From: Eubacteriales bacterium
GTDB lineage: Bacteria > Bacillota > Clostridia > Christensenellales > Aristaeellaceae
NCBI GenBank assembly: GCA_028693055.1
Contig: JAQUWD010000007.1
Location: forward strand, 1 to 64,000
Reading direction: 5' to 3'
Length of the DNA: 64,000 nt
Below are positions 51,587 to 61,645 of the stretch, one piece after another. The notes under the pieces were generated by a model. It did not search any database. It saw nothing but the letters and a program-made list of their open reading frames with translations, and was not told the origin of the DNA. Both the position numbers and the translations under genes were made by a program. Position 1 is the stretch's first letter; each line of letters opens with the position of its first letter.

Positions 51587-52591
51587 ATGAAAGGCTACCG
51601 AAAGTATTTTACCAAAAAAGTCATATGGTTTGCGATTACCTTTGTAGTCGCCCTTGCATTGAATTTTATCCTGCCGCGGCTAATGCCGGCTGACCCGGTT
51701 GCAGCAATCACCGGTAGGTTGGTGAGCGGTTCCTCGGACGCGACTGCCGCGGCCAAGGTATACGAGCATTACCAAGAAGAGTTTGGAACCAATAAGCCCA
51801 TGCTGGAACAGTTCTGGATTTATATTAAGAATCTTTTCAGCGGCAATATGGGTACATCCTTTAGTCAATATCCTCGTTCTGTTAATGAAATTATTTCTTC
51901 CGCCATCTGGTGGACCATTTGTCTGCAGCTGCCGGCGATTATTGTAGGCTGGCTAATCGGTAACTTGCTGGGTGCGCTGGCTGCGTACATTCGGAAGGGC
52001 TTCGATAAGGTGCTGATGCCCTTAAGCCTCTTTTTAAGCAGTATTCCTGCATTCGGTATGGCGGTAATCCTGCTGGTATTTTTCGCCGTCAATTTAAAAG
52101 TTGCCCCGGTATCAGGCGCATATGGCTTTGATATGATACCAAACCTGAGTTGGAAATTTATCGGTTCGGTCATTTCGCATTATCAGCTGCCCTTCTGGTC
52201 GATCGTGTTGATCTCCATCGGCGGGCAGGCTGTGGGCATGCGCTCCATGTCGATCTACGAATTGAACGCCGACTATGTGAAATATGCCCGCTTCCTTGGA
52301 ATTAAGGACCGTAAAATCGTAGGCTATGTATTCCGCAACGCCATGCTGCCGCAGGTAACGGGCTTGGCGCTCTCCATCGGCACCATGATCGGCGGTGCGT
52401 TGGTTGCTGAAATTATCTTTAGCTACCCCGGTCTAGGCTCCGTTATGTACTCCGCTGTAACCGCTGCGGACTACCCCCTGATTTCGGCTACGACGCTTAT
52501 TATTACCATTATGGTTTTGATTGTTACCTTCCTGCTGGATCTGGTATACGCTTTGATTGATCCGCGTGTGAAGGCTGCACAGTTTGATTGA
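51587..52591 (+). CDS. ABC permease, DppB/OppB type
   Basis: 334 residues, six membrane segments. N-terminal [11 protein letters not shown] near the first periplasmic loop and the cytoplasmic EAA-type loop ([36 protein letters not shown]), then [19 protein letters not shown]. Opp/Dpp family. Forms the channel with the DppC-type permease that follows. RBS GGAGGAGGGG precedes ATG 51587. It ends 17 bases before the ATG of the next gene. Confidence 0.93.
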   Translation: MKGYRKYFTKKVIWFAITFVVALALNFILPRLMPADPVAAITGRLVSGSSDATAAAKVYEHYQEEFGTNKPMLEQFWIYIKNLFSGNMGTSFSQYPRSVNEIISSAIWWTICLQLPAIIVGWLIGNLLGALAAYIRKGFDKVLMPLSLFLSSIPAFGMAVILLVFFAVNLKVAPVSGAYGFDMIPNLSWKFIGSVISHYQLPFWSIVLISIGGQAVGMRSMSIYELNADYVKYARFLGIKDRKIVGYVFRNAMLPQVTGLALSIGTMIGGALVAEIIFSYPGLGSVMYSAVTAADYPLISATTLIITIMVLIVTFLLDLVYALIDPRVKAAQFD

Positions 52592-52607
52592 GGGGAGGCG
52601 GAAGAAT

Positions 52608-53858
52608 ATGAAGAATACATTAAGACAGGTCTTTCATTCGGGCAAATTCGTAGCTGGATTTTGCATCTTTGCTTTTATTCTGCTGATGATGATTATTTAT
52701 CCGCTGATTAACCCCGGCAATCCGTTGGAGCGTATCGGCGTGGGTACCTTCGCCAAGCCGGGCACTTATGTGTCTTTATACGACACCGTGGATACGGAAA
52801 CGGAAACCTTTAAGCTGGCGGACGCGGATGACAAGCGCCTTGCCAAAATCCTAAGCGACTCCGACCGGGTCAGCATGGTGGAATGGCTAACGCAGGCGGA
52901 GGTTGACCTGACCGGCGTGAGCATGAACGACACCGAGAAGCTGCTAGACCTGTGGCACGCTAATTATGACGATTCTATCCGCTTAAAGGGTATGACCAAG
53001 GCTCAGCGTAATTACTACGTACGGCTGAACAACAGCCTGAACAACGCCAGCAAGGCCGACACGCTGACGGTAACGGACGTGGATCCTGATACGAACGAAG
53101 TCGTTGAAAAAACGAAAATTCAGAAAACCGATTATGTCAACGTAGGTGACGTAGCCAATACCAAAACCCTCCCGCTGGGCACGGATAACTTTGGTCGGGA
53201 CGTTTTGAAGGAGCTGGTATCTGCCTGCGGAACCTCCATCATGATCGGCTTAATCGCCGGCTTGGTGGCGACCTTTATTGGGCTGCTGCTGGGCTTGCTG
53301 GCTGGCTATCTGGGCGGCGTGGCCGACGATATTATCATGTTTATCACGAATATTTTTACCGTTATTCCAAGCTTTGTACTGCTGATTTTGATCTCCTATT
53401 CGCTGGGGCAGGATCAGCGGGGCGCTACCACTGTGGCTATCGTCATTGGCTTAACCTCATGGGTTTGGACCACCCGTTCGGTTCGTTCACAGGTAATCAG
53501 CCTGCGTAACCGCGACCACGTTAATCTATCCAAGCTGTCGGGTCATAGCCTGATGCGGATTATCATGACGGATATCCTGCCCTACATCGCCAGCTATGTG
53601 GTAATGGCCTTCATTTTGCAGGTCAGCTCCGGTATACTGGCAGAAGCGCAGCTAAGCCTGCTGGGCCTTGGCCCCAAGACCACCGAGGTTCCTACCTTGG
53701 GCTTGATGATGAACTGGGCCATGCTGTACTCCGCGCACCTGAACGGCTCTTGGTGGGCTTATTTCCCCGTGATCTTGACCATCGCTGGCATCTCGTTCTC
53801 CATGAACCTGATGAATACGGGTCTGGATCAGGTGTTTAACCCCACCCTGAGAGATTAG
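52608..53858 (+). CDS. ABC permease, DppC/OppC type, with a large extracytoplasmic insertion
   Basis: 416 residues; typical DppC proteins are about 290-310. The first membrane segment is residues 14-35. Between it and the permease signature [10 protein letters not shown] at ~190-200 lies a ~125-residue acidic insertion (~60-185; rich in [25 protein letters not shown]) facing outside. The remaining membrane core is normal: [40 protein letters not shown], and the EAA loop [22 protein letters not shown]. The start at ATG 52608 follows GGGGAGG; the longer frame overlaps the previous gene. The insertion may contact the binding protein. Confidence 0.92.
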   Translation: MKNTLRQVFHSGKFVAGFCIFAFILLMMIIYPLINPGNPLERIGVGTFAKPGTYVSLYDTVDTETETFKLADADDKRLAKILSDSDRVSMVEWLTQAEVDLTGVSMNDTEKLLDLWHANYDDSIRLKGMTKAQRNYYVRLNNSLNNASKADTLTVTDVDPDTNEVVEKTKIQKTDYVNVGDVANTKTLPLGTDNFGRDVLKELVSACGTSIMIGLIAGLVATFIGLLLGLLAGYLGGVADDIIMFITNIFTVIPSFVLLILISYSLGQDQRGATTVAIVIGLTSWVWTTRSVRSQVISLRNRDHVNLSKLSGHSLMRIIMTDILPYIASYVVMAFILQVSSGILAEAQLSLLGLGPKTTEVPTLGLMMNWAMLYSAHLNGSWWAYFPVILTIAGISFSMNLMNTGLDQVFNPTLRD

Positions 53859-53871
53859 GAGGCATAGAGCT

Positions 53872-54882
53872 ATGAGCAAAACAATGTTGGAAGTCAAGGG
53901 CTTAACCACCAAATACATCACCCGTTTTCACGAGGATGTATATGCGGTGGATCATGTGTCTCTAAAAATTGAGGAAGGCAAAAGCCTCGGCATCGCGGGC
54001 GAGAGCGGCTGCGGTAAGTCCACGTTGGCGCTTTCCCTGATGGGCTACTATTTCCCGCCGCTGCATTATCAGAGCGGCGACATTATCATCGATGGTAAAA
54101 ACATTTCCGGCATGAAGCCGGACGATGTGCGCAAAAACGTGCTGGGAACAGAAATCGCTTACATTCCGCAGGCGGCTATGAACGCGCTGAATCCCACCCG
54201 GAAGATTTATAAGTTTATCGAGGACGTGGTAAAGGCTCATGACCCCAAGCAGGATGAAAAGACAATCCTAGAAATGGCTAAGAGCCGTTTTACCGAGCTG
54301 GGTCTGCCGCTGGACTCGCTGGATAAGCACGCGGTAGAGCTGTCGGGCGGTATGAAGCAGCGTGTGGTTATCGCCATTTCAACCATTTTGAAGCCCAAGG
54401 TGCTCATCGCCGACGAGCCTAGCTCCGCCTTGGACGTAACCAGCCAAAAGATGGTTATCAAAATGCTGCGGGATATGATGGATCGCGGCTTTATCAAATC
54501 CATGATCTTCATTACCCACGAGCTGCCCCTATTGTACAACGTGACGGATAACATCATGGTTATGTACGCCGGGCAGATTGTGGAACGCGGCTCTGCTAAG
54601 GAAATGGTGTTCGATCCCATTCACCCCTATTCCAGAGGCTTGATGAAATCCATTCTGGTGCCAGAGGAGGGCATGCGCGAGCACAAGCTGGCGGCGATTC
54701 CCGGCACGCCGCCAAACCTGAAAAAGCCCCCGCAGGGCTGCCGCTTCGCAGAGCGCTGCAAGTATGCCGTACCCAGCTGCCGCTTCAACAGCCTGCCGAT
54801 GATCGAGTTCGAGGGTGAGCGGGGCTATCGCTGCGGGCATTCCGTACAGCATTTGAGGGAGGTGTATCAGCATGAGGAATGA
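53872..54882 (+). CDS. ABC ATPase, DppD/OppD type
   Basis: 336 residues. Walker [10 protein letters not shown], signature LSGGMKQR, Walker [14 protein letters not shown]-loop ITHELPLLY. The C-terminal oligopeptide-ABC domain ([25 protein letters not shown]) has the Cys cluster that binds an Fe-S cluster in many OppD/DppD proteins. Pairs with the DppF-type ATPase, whose gene overlaps by 11 bases. Confidence 0.94.
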   Translation: MSKTMLEVKGLTTKYITRFHEDVYAVDHVSLKIEEGKSLGIAGESGCGKSTLALSLMGYYFPPLHYQSGDIIIDGKNISGMKPDDVRKNVLGTEIAYIPQAAMNALNPTRKIYKFIEDVVKAHDPKQDEKTILEMAKSRFTELGLPLDSLDKHAVELSGGMKQRVVIAISTILKPKVLIADEPSSALDVTSQKMVIKMLRDMMDRGFIKSMIFITHELPLLYNVTDNIMVMYAGQIVERGSAKEMVFDPIHPYSRGLMKSILVPEEGMREHKLAAIPGTPPNLKKPPQGCRFAERCKYAVPSCRFNSLPMIEFEGERGYRCGHSVQHLREVYQHEE

Positions 54883-55702
54883 GGATATTTCCAGTCGCCC
54901 GCTGTGCTTGAGCGGCAGGGGAGTCACCAAGATTTTTACAACGGGAAAGACCCGTACCGTGGCCGTGGATCACGTAGACTTTGAGTTCCATGAGGGCGAG
55001 CTGATCTCCATCGTTGGGGAAAGCGGAAGCGGAAAAACCACGCTGTCCAAAATGCTTTTGGGCCTTTTGAACATTACCGAAGGTGAAATCTTATTTCAAG
55101 GTCAGCCGAGGGACATTTCCAATATGCATAAGCGCAGGGAATACTGGCGCGGCATACAGGCTATTTTTCAAGACCCCTTCTCCTCCTTCAACGTCTTTAA
55201 TAAGATCGACACCGTGCTGCTGGACTGCATCAATATGCGGGGCGGCAAGCGTCTGCCCATGGAAAAGAAAATCGAAATGATGACCGAGGCGTGCAGCTTT
55301 GTAAACCTGAAATTTGCGGAGCTGACCAACAAGTATCCCTTCGAGCTTTCCGGCGGACAAATGCAGCGGTTGATGATCGCCCGTATCTTCCTGCTAAAAC
55401 CCAAGATTTTGCTGGCTGACGAGCCGACCTCCATGATCGACGCGTGCTCCCGTGCTACCATACTGGATATGCTTCTGCAGCTGCGCGACGAGGTAGGCAT
55501 GACGATTATCTTCATTACCCACGATATCGGCTTGGCTTACTATATCTCGGACAGCGTGTACATCATGGAGCACGGTAAATTTGTGGAGAGCGGCTCTGCG
55601 GACGATGTGATCCTGAACCCGAAGGCTGCGTATACCAAGCGGCTGATTAGCGACGTACCGAAGATTTACGAGCCGTGGGATTTGAACACCGTGGCTCAGT
55701 GA
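54872..55702 (+). CDS. ABC ATPase, DppF/OppF type
   Basis: 276 residues. Walker [10 protein letters not shown], the Q-loop [13 protein letters not shown], signature LSGGQMQR, Walker [14 protein letters not shown]-loop [10 protein letters not shown]. No Cys cluster at the C-terminus, which fits the F-type partner. Starts inside the preceding gene; the GH3 gene follows after 10 bases. Signature residue MIDA replaces the more common ALDV. Confidence 0.93.
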   Translation: MRNEDISSRPLCLSGRGVTKIFTTGKTRTVAVDHVDFEFHEGELISIVGESGSGKTTLSKMLLGLLNITEGEILFQGQPRDISNMHKRREYWRGIQAIFQDPFSSFNVFNKIDTVLLDCINMRGGKRLPMEKKIEMMTEACSFVNLKFAELTNKYPFELSGGQMQRLMIARIFLLKPKILLADEPTSMIDACSRATILDMLLQLRDEVGMTIIFITHDIGLAYYISDSVYIMEHGKFVESGSADDVILNPKAAYTKRLISDVPKIYEPWDLNTVAQ

Positions 55703-55712
55703 GGTGACAGTG

Positions 55713-57977
55713 ATGGATATTAAAAAGACGATTGCTCAAATGACCTTGGAGGAAAAAGCCTCCTTATGCTCCGGCCTAGATTTTTGGCATACCAAGCCAG
55801 TGGAGCGGTTGAACATTCCCTCCGTCATGGTCAGCGACGGCCCTCACGGTCTTCGCAAGCAGGACGAGGAAGGCGACCATCTGGGCATTAACGACAGCAT
55901 CAAGGCGGTGTGCTTCCCGCCCGCCTGTGCGACTGCCGCCGGGTTTGACCGGGAGCTAATCCAAACCATCGGTGAAAATGTGGGCGATACCTGCCAGCAT
56001 GAAAAGGTAAGCGTGGTGCTGGGCCCGGCTGTAAATATTAAGCGTTCGCCCCTGTGCGGCCGTAACTTTGAATATTTCAGCGAGGATCCCTATCTGGCTT
56101 CTGAAATGGCGGTTGGGCATATCAAGGGTGTGCAGAGCCGCAACGTGGGCGTGAGCGTAAAGCATTTTGCCGCCAATAGTCAGGAAAACCGTCGGATGTC
56201 GTCAAATTCCGTGGTGGATGAACGCACGATGCGCGAAATCTATCTGCCTGCCTTTGAAATGGCTGTGAAACGGGCGAAGGCGTGGACGGTCATGTGCTCC
56301 TACAACCGCATCAACGGCGTTTTTGCTTCGGAAAACAAGGAATACCTGACGGATATTCTGCGGGGCGAATGGGGCTTTGACGGCTATGTCATGAGCGATT
56401 GGGGCGCAGTGAGCGATCGGGTAGCCGGTATCGCAGCGGGCTTGGATCTGGAAATGCCCGCCTCCGGTGGAGCCAACGATAAGCGAATTGTTGACGCGGT
56501 ACGGGCTGGAGAGCTGGACGAAAAGGATGTAGATCACGCGGTAGAGTGCATCCTCACCGTGAGCGAGCGGTATTTGCAAAATGCGAAGCCGGAAACGCCG
56601 TGGGATATGGAAGCCCAGCATGAGCTGGCGCGGAAGGCTGCCGCCGAGTGCATGGTGCTATTGAAAAACGACGGCGGGCTGCTGCCGCTCCAAAAGGGAG
56701 ACAGCATCGCTGTTATCGGTAAGTTTGCCAAGGAGCCGCGCTATCAGGGCGGCGGCAGCTCTCATATCAACAGCTTTAAGGTGACCAGCTTGATGGACGC
56801 TTTGGAAGGCCAAAGCGGCGTGACCTACGCCCAAGGCTATGATACCGTAAGCGAAGAGCCGGATCATCAGATGATCGCCGAGGCGGTAGCCGCCGCTAAA
56901 GCGGCCAAGGTGGCTGTGATTGTGGCGGGGCTGCCCGACGCATTTGAAAGCGAGGGGTATGATCGTACCCATCTGCGGATGCCCCAATGCCAGATTGAGC
57001 TGATCGAGAAGGTAGCCGAAGCCAATCCCAACACGGTAGTGGTGCTGTATAACGGCTCGCCCATCGAAATGCCGTGGTTGCCAAAGGTAAAGGCGGTCAT
57101 CGAGGCTTATTTGGGCGGTCAGGCGGTAGGCGGTGCCACGATGGATGTGCTCTTTGGCATTGTGAACCCCTGCGGTCATCTGCCGGAAACCTTCCCGCTG
57201 AAGCTGGAGGATACGCCCTGCTACCTGACCTATGGCGGCGAGGGAGATTATGCCCCTTATACCGAGGGCGTGTTTGTTGGCTACCGTTACTATGACAAAA
57301 AGAAGATGGAGGTTCTCTTCCCCTTTGGCTATGGGTTGAGCTACACCAGCTTCCAATATTCCAATCTAAAGCTGAGCGCTGATCAAATAAAGGATACCGA
57401 CACGATGACCGTAAGCGTGGACGTGACCAACACGGGCAAGCTGCCGGGCAAGGATGCGGTTCAGCTTTATGTGGGCGATGTGGAAAGTACCGTATTCCGT
57501 CCAGTGCGAGAGCTAAAGGGCTTTGAAAAGCTACTGCTCCAACCCGGAGAAACCAAAACGGTGACCTTCACGCTGGATAAGCGTGCGTTTGCCTATTGGA
57601 ATACGCAGCTCCATGACTGGCATGTGGAGAGCGGCGAATTTAACGTTGAAATCGGCTATTCCAGCCGGGAGATCGCATTATCGGCGAAGGTGATGGTAGA
57701 AAGCACAGTGGCGGTTCCCGTGACCTATACCATGAATTCGATTTTCGCGGATTTAATGAAGGATCCCAAGGCCATGGCCGTTCTGGAGCCGCTGCTGAAC
57801 CAGATGAAGAGCACGTTTGGCGGCGGGGAGACCGACGCGGCTGCCAGCGCCATCAGCGAGGATATGACCCGCGCTATGATCATGTACATGCCACTGCACG
57901 GCATGCTGAGCTTTGCAGGCGGTCGGCTCAGCTACGAACAGCTACAGGCAATGGTGGACGCGATCAATCGCGCTTAA
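55713..57977 (+). CDS. GH3 beta-glucosidase-type glycoside hydrolase
   Basis: 754 residues, no signal peptide, so it cleaves imported oligosaccharides. Layout: TIM barrel (~1-310) with the nucleophile Asp in VMSDWGAV (Asp229), KHFAANSQE, then the alpha/beta sandwich (~320-560; GGGSSHINSFKVTS and GSPIEMPWLPKVKAVIEAYLGGQ), then a fibronectin III-like domain (~580-680). An additional ~75-residue C-terminal helical tail (TMNSIFADLMKDPKAMAVLEPLL...) is not usual for the family. ATG 55713 follows GAGGTG. Coupled to the transporter genes, so it likely hydrolyses beta-gluco- or manno-oligosaccharides brought in by it. Confidence 0.93.
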   Translation: MDIKKTIAQMTLEEKASLCSGLDFWHTKPVERLNIPSVMVSDGPHGLRKQDEEGDHLGINDSIKAVCFPPACATAAGFDRELIQTIGENVGDTCQHEKVSVVLGPAVNIKRSPLCGRNFEYFSEDPYLASEMAVGHIKGVQSRNVGVSVKHFAANSQENRRMSSNSVVDERTMREIYLPAFEMAVKRAKAWTVMCSYNRINGVFASENKEYLTDILRGEWGFDGYVMSDWGAVSDRVAGIAAGLDLEMPASGGANDKRIVDAVRAGELDEKDVDHAVECILTVSERYLQNAKPETPWDMEAQHELARKAAAECMVLLKNDGGLLPLQKGDSIAVIGKFAKEPRYQGGGSSHINSFKVTSLMDALEGQSGVTYAQGYDTVSEEPDHQMIAEAVAAAKAAKVAVIVAGLPDAFESEGYDRTHLRMPQCQIELIEKVAEANPNTVVVLYNGSPIEMPWLPKVKAVIEAYLGGQAVGGATMDVLFGIVNPCGHLPETFPLKLEDTPCYLTYGGEGDYAPYTEGVFVGYRYYDKKKMEVLFPFGYGLSYTSFQYSNLKLSADQIKDTDTMTVSVDVTNTGKLPGKDAVQLYVGDVESTVFRPVRELKGFEKLLLQPGETKTVTFTLDKRAFAYWNTQLHDWHVESGEFNVEIGYSSREIALSAKVMVESTVAVPVTYTMNSIFADLMKDPKAMAVLEPLLNQMKSTFGGGETDAAASAISEDMTRAMIMYMPLHGMLSFAGGRLSYEQLQAMVDAINRA

Positions 57978-57990
57978 TAAGGATCATGGG

Positions 57991-58033
57991 AGGCCGTTCG
58001 GTTGGAGGAGAACAAGACCGAACGGCCTTTTTT
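57991..58033 (+). terminator. Terminator after the GH3 gene
   Basis: Perfect arms AGGCCGTTCGGT / ACCGAACGGCCT (57991-58002 and 58017-58028) with a T run to 58033. Ends the LacI-to-GH3 transcription unit, so the GH2 gene downstream needs its own promoter. Confidence 0.92.
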
Positions 58034-58042
58034 CGTAAAGAA

Positions 58043-58306
58043 TTAGCGGTTGCTGCTGAAAAGCCCGTCTGCGCGCAGGAGCCTTATGAAATTGTAACAG
58101 CTCATCAGCAGATCGTGCTCAGCTGAAACCAGTTGATATAGGAAGAGGAACCGATGACGGCAGTGGGCGTTCACGCCCAGCAGACGGCTGACGCTCCTGC
58201 TGCCGCACAGCCTATAAAGCTGCTGCAATAAAGAGGAAAGCCTCAATGGCAGCGCGAATTGTAACAGCAGTCGGAGCGGTCTGCCTTGGAGCATGTCTAG
58301 GGTCAT
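58043..58306 (-). pseudogene. Remnant of a MATE-family efflux transporter (N-terminus only)
   Basis: A frame from ATG 58306 reads MTLDMLQGRPLRLLLQFALP, then LRLSSLLQQLYRLCGSRSVS and RLLGVNAHCRHRF, a clear match to the start of MATE multidrug/Na+ antiporters (DMTxGP...LLFALPLLLSNLLQQLYNLVDSIIVGRFLG). After about residue 50 the similarity breaks into a rearranged YQLVSAEHDLLMSCYNF stretch and a stop; the remaining ~350 residues and their membrane segments are missing. Interrupted codons (R and C in membrane helix) indicate decay. The gene is read against the flanking glycoside hydrolase genes and its start overlaps the likely GH2 control region. Confidence 0.72.
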
Positions 58307-58385
58307 GAAGAAACCTTCTTTGACAGGTTGCTGATCAGGATACGTCAGATTGAATGTAAAGTACGTAGGAAAGCGGTTGATTTGC

Positions 58386-60869
58386 ATGGATAGGATGACA
58401 TTGAACGGACAATGGCGCATGCGGGAGCAAAGCGCGGAGCAATGGCACGACGCGATGGTTCCCGGCTCGGTCTACGCTGATTATCTGCGGGATGGAACGA
58501 TTCCCGATCCCTTTTATCGAGAAAACGAAAGGGAAGCCTTTGAGCTGCTGCGCAAGAATTATGAATACTGCCGCGATTTTGTGGTAACGGAAGAGATGCT
58601 GGGCGCAAAGCATGTGCTGCTGCATTGCGACGGGTTGGATACGCTGGCTCATGTGGCGATTAACGGGCAGACGGTTGGCTTTGCCAATAACATGCACAGG
58701 AGCTGGGAATGGGAGGTCAAGGAGCTGTTTCATGTCGGGGATAACCGAATCACCGTCTTGTTTGATTCCCCCATTGAGTACGCCCTTGCCGAGTATGAAA
58801 AACGCCCCTGCTGGTGCTCCACGGACGCTATTCCCGGCTATTCTCATTTGCGCAAGGCGCATTGCATGTATGGCTGGGATTGGGGCCCGCGCCTGCCGGA
58901 TGCGGGCATTTGGCGCAATATTGAGCTGCGCATGGTGGATGAGGCGCAGCTGGACAGCGTGCTGGTATTGCAGGAGCATGAGGAAAAACGCGTGACGCTG
59001 CGCCTACGCCCGGAAATTGCGGGAAACGTCGAACGTTGCCAATGGACGGCAACCGTCACCGGTCCGGATGGAATGGTCTATGGGACAGAAGCGCCGGTTG
59101 TGGGGAAAAGCGAGGCGGCGATTGTCATTGAAACGCCCAAGCTATGGTGGCCTGCCGGTTACGGCAGCCAGCCGCTGTACGCCGTGAAGGTGACCCTGAG
59201 CGCGGACGGCAAAGAGCAGGACGTATGGGAAAAGCGTATCGGACTGCGCACCATGAGCGTCAGCAGGGAAAAGGATCAATGGGGCGAAGAATTCTGCCAT
59301 ATCGTCAACGGCGTGAAGGTTTTCGCCATGGGCGGCGATTATATTCCTGAGGATAACCTGTTAAGCCGTGTTACGCCGGAACGCACCCGCAGATTGCTGG
59401 AGGACGCAAAGCTTGCCCATTTCAACACGATTCGGGTTTGGGGCGGCGGCTACTACCCCGACGATTTTTTCTATGATATCTGCGATGAGCTGGGCTTGAT
59501 GGTGTGGCAGGATTTGATGTATGCCTGTGCCCTTTACGATCTGCTGCCGGATTTTGAAGCCAATATCCGCGTGGAGACGGAGCAGAATGTAAAGCGCTTG
59601 CGCAGCCATCCGTCGCTGGCGATTCTCTGCGGCAACAACGAGATGGAACAGTTTGTGCAGTCCGCCATCATCACCCATGTACAGGGAGATATGGAAGCCT
59701 TTGGCCCGAAGCGTCACAGCCATTATGCCGATTATATCAAGATGTATGAGTACATTCTCCCGGCAATTTGTAAGGAGCATGCGCCGCAGACCTTCTGGTG
59801 GCCGTCCTCTCCCTCCTCCGGCGGCAATTTTGAAGCGCCGCAAGACCCCAGCAGGGGCGACGTACATTATTGGGATGTGTGGCATGGCGAAAAGCCCTTT
59901 ACCGAGTACCGCAAGTTTGCCTTCCGTTATGTATCGGAGTTCGGCTTTCAATCCTTCCCCTGCCTGAAAACGGTGGAGAGCTTTACCGTGCCGGAGGATC
60001 GTAACATTTTCTCCCGGATCATGGAGCGTCATCAGCGCAACAAGGCAGCCAATGGCAAGATCCTTGCCTATCTGTCCCAGACCTATCGCTATCCCAATAG
60101 CTTTGACGATCTGCTTTACGCTTCTCAGCTGTTGCAGGCGGACGCGATTCGTTACGGCGTGGAGCATTGGCGTCGCAACCGGGGCTGCTGTATGGGGGCG
60201 ATTATCTGGCAGCTGAACGATTGCTGGCCGGTGGCGTCTTGGTCCAGCATCGATTACTATGGACGCTGGAAGGCGCTGCACTATCTGGCTAAACGGTTTT
60301 TCGCTCCTGTGATGATCTCTGCTCAGGAGGAAGGAGAACTGACCCAAAACCCGCAGATCAACGAATATCATCCCGCGCCGATTGAAAGAAGCGTGCGGCT
60401 GAATGTGGCGAATGAAACCAGAGAGCCGGTCAGCGGCGAGGTGAGCTGGTCGCTGCGCACCGCCGACGGAGCCGTCATACGGCAAGGCAGTCAATGGCTT
60501 GAGGTTCCCGCACTTTCGTCTGCGTGGCTGGACAAGCTGGTTTTTGAGGAGGCCAGCATTACCGGCCATTATGTGTGCTTTGCCTTTGCTGTGAATGGCG
60601 AGGTGATTAGCTCGGGGACCGCCGTGTTCTGTGCGCTCAAGCATTTTGATTTTATGGATCCCCAGCTGTCGGCACGGGTGGAAAAGGATGAAATCGTGGT
60701 AAGCGCCCATGCTTTTGCCAAGCATGTGTGCGTGGAGAGCGAGGACGCAGATTTGCTCTTAAGCGATAACTTCTTTGACATGAATCCCGGCGAAAAACGG
60801 ATTCGGATTCTCAGAGGCAGCGCGAAGGAAGTTAGACTGCGCAGCGTATATCAGCTAGGAAGAGAATAA
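58386..60869 (+). CDS. GH2 beta-mannosidase
   Basis: 827 residues, cytoplasmic. N-terminal sugar-binding domain (~1-180; WHDAMVPGSVYADYLRDGTIPDPFYREN is typical of beta-mannosidases), immunoglobulin-like domain, TIM barrel with the acid/base Glu in CGNNEMEQ (Glu419) and nucleophile Glu in VSEFGFQSFP (Glu518), and C-terminal beta domains (ERSVRLNVANETREPVSGEV). The FYDICDELGLMVWQDLMYACALY block separates it from beta-galactosidases. ATG 58386 fits the family N-terminus; TTG 58350 and 58377 are alternatives. It is separated from the GH3 gene by a terminator and a transporter remnant but belongs to the same mannan/glucan theme. Confidence 0.93.
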   Translation: MDRMTLNGQWRMREQSAEQWHDAMVPGSVYADYLRDGTIPDPFYRENEREAFELLRKNYEYCRDFVVTEEMLGAKHVLLHCDGLDTLAHVAINGQTVGFANNMHRSWEWEVKELFHVGDNRITVLFDSPIEYALAEYEKRPCWCSTDAIPGYSHLRKAHCMYGWDWGPRLPDAGIWRNIELRMVDEAQLDSVLVLQEHEEKRVTLRLRPEIAGNVERCQWTATVTGPDGMVYGTEAPVVGKSEAAIVIETPKLWWPAGYGSQPLYAVKVTLSADGKEQDVWEKRIGLRTMSVSREKDQWGEEFCHIVNGVKVFAMGGDYIPEDNLLSRVTPERTRRLLEDAKLAHFNTIRVWGGGYYPDDFFYDICDELGLMVWQDLMYACALYDLLPDFEANIRVETEQNVKRLRSHPSLAILCGNNEMEQFVQSAIITHVQGDMEAFGPKRHSHYADYIKMYEYILPAICKEHAPQTFWWPSSPSSGGNFEAPQDPSRGDVHYWDVWHGEKPFTEYRKFAFRYVSEFGFQSFPCLKTVESFTVPEDRNIFSRIMERHQRNKAANGKILAYLSQTYRYPNSFDDLLYASQLLQADAIRYGVEHWRRNRGCCMGAIIWQLNDCWPVASWSSIDYYGRWKALHYLAKRFFAPVMISAQEEGELTQNPQINEYHPAPIERSVRLNVANETREPVSGEVSWSLRTADGAVIRQGSQWLEVPALSSAWLDKLVFEEASITGHYVCFAFAVNGEVISSGTAVFCALKHFDFMDPQLSARVEKDEIVVSAHAFAKHVCVESEDADLLLSDNFFDMNPGEKRIRILRGSAKEVRLRSVYQLGRE

Positions 60870-60881
60870 AAAATAAAGAAC

Positions 60882-60921
60882 AGAGCCGCATTCCATTTGG
60901 TGTCGGAATGCGGCTCTGCTT
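60882..60921 (+). terminator. Terminator after the GH2 gene
   Basis: Perfect 13-bp arms AGAGCCGCATTCC / GGAATGCGGCTCT (60882-60894 and 60905-60917) with a following T tract. Confidence 0.9.
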
Positions 60922-60945
60922 TTTATATTGCTTAGGGTCGCCAAA

Positions 60946-60996
60946 GATGGGTCAAGGGCATAGCCCCTGTCAGGGTGCAGGGGCGACGCCCCTGCC
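60946..60996 (-). repeat. Dispersed palindromic element, copy B
   Basis: 51-bp element matching 8064-8115; GCAGGGGC-GAC-GCCCCTGC hairpin plus ACCCTGAC. Compared with copy A the hairpin has a paired change (T-A to C-G), conserving the stem. It begins two bases after the stop codon of the ABC-2 permease gene, read in that gene's sense. Confidence 0.75.
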
Positions 60997-60997
60997 G

Positions 60998-61645
60998 TTA
61001 AAAGTCCAGCGCTTCGAAGCTTTGCTCCGCTTTGCGGCACGCGTCCCAGCTCAGTAATAGGAACAGCAGCAGGCCCACGGCCAGCGTGACGAGCTTCTCC
61101 GGCATAAACAAAGGATCGGGCGTGTCCAGACGGTTTTGGAAGAAGGGAAAAATAAAGGTGCTTGCCTCCGCAAAGAGAATGTAAACAAAGGTCATGATGG
61201 CGCTGAAGGCAAAGGCTTTGCCTACCTTTAAGGGATTACGATAGTAGCGGATAAAGAACAGATGGTTAAATAACCCCAGCATGATCAAGCTCAGACCGAA
61301 TAAGGCCACGTTAGCGTCCATACCGGCCTCGTTAGGGCCGATTTGCAGCGCGTTTCTCAGGAACACCACCAATGCCACCATAACGCATTGGCACAGCTCC
61401 ACCAGCATGGCGAATAGAATGCGGCTGCGCACTGCGTCCCGTTTCCGGATGGGCAGGGTCAAGGTGTATTCAATATCCTTGTTTTCCCGGCCTGTAACAC
61501 ATACGAAAAACAATCCAAGTACCGTATAGAAGAATACGACGTAGAAGGGATAGCTGGGGATGAGAAGCATCAGCGCCAGCCCAAAAAAGAGAAGAACGGT
61601 GGGATGAATCGCAAGCTTCCATTCCTTGATGAGAAGGTTTTTCAT
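60998..61645 (-). CDS. ABC-2 type membrane permease subunit
   Basis: 215 residues, six hydrophobic segments, starting MKNLLIKEWKLAI (typical ABC-2 exporter N-terminus). Contains TGRENKDIEYTLTLPIRKRDAVRSRILFAML, the cytoplasmic loop characteristic of this family. No binding protein is present, so it is an efflux or signalling ABC transporter rather than an importer. ATG 61645 overlaps the ATPase stop (ATGA), so it is coupled to it. Substrate unknown. Confidence 0.85.
   Translation of the reverse strand: MKNLLIKEWKLAIHPTVLLFFGLALMLLIPSYPFYVVFFYTVLGLFFVCVTGRENKDIEYTLTLPIRKRDAVRSRILFAMLVELCQCVMVALVVFLRNALQIGPNEAGMDANVALFGLSLIMLGLFNHLFFIRYYRNPLKVGKAFAFSAIMTFVYILFAEASTFIFPFFQNRLDTPDPLFMPEKLVTLAVGLLLFLLLSWDACRKAEQSFEALDF

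Noticed and set aside
59361-60725. 454-codon frame antisense to the GH2 gene
   Set aside because: No RBS, and the sense gene carries both catalytic Glu motifs in place.
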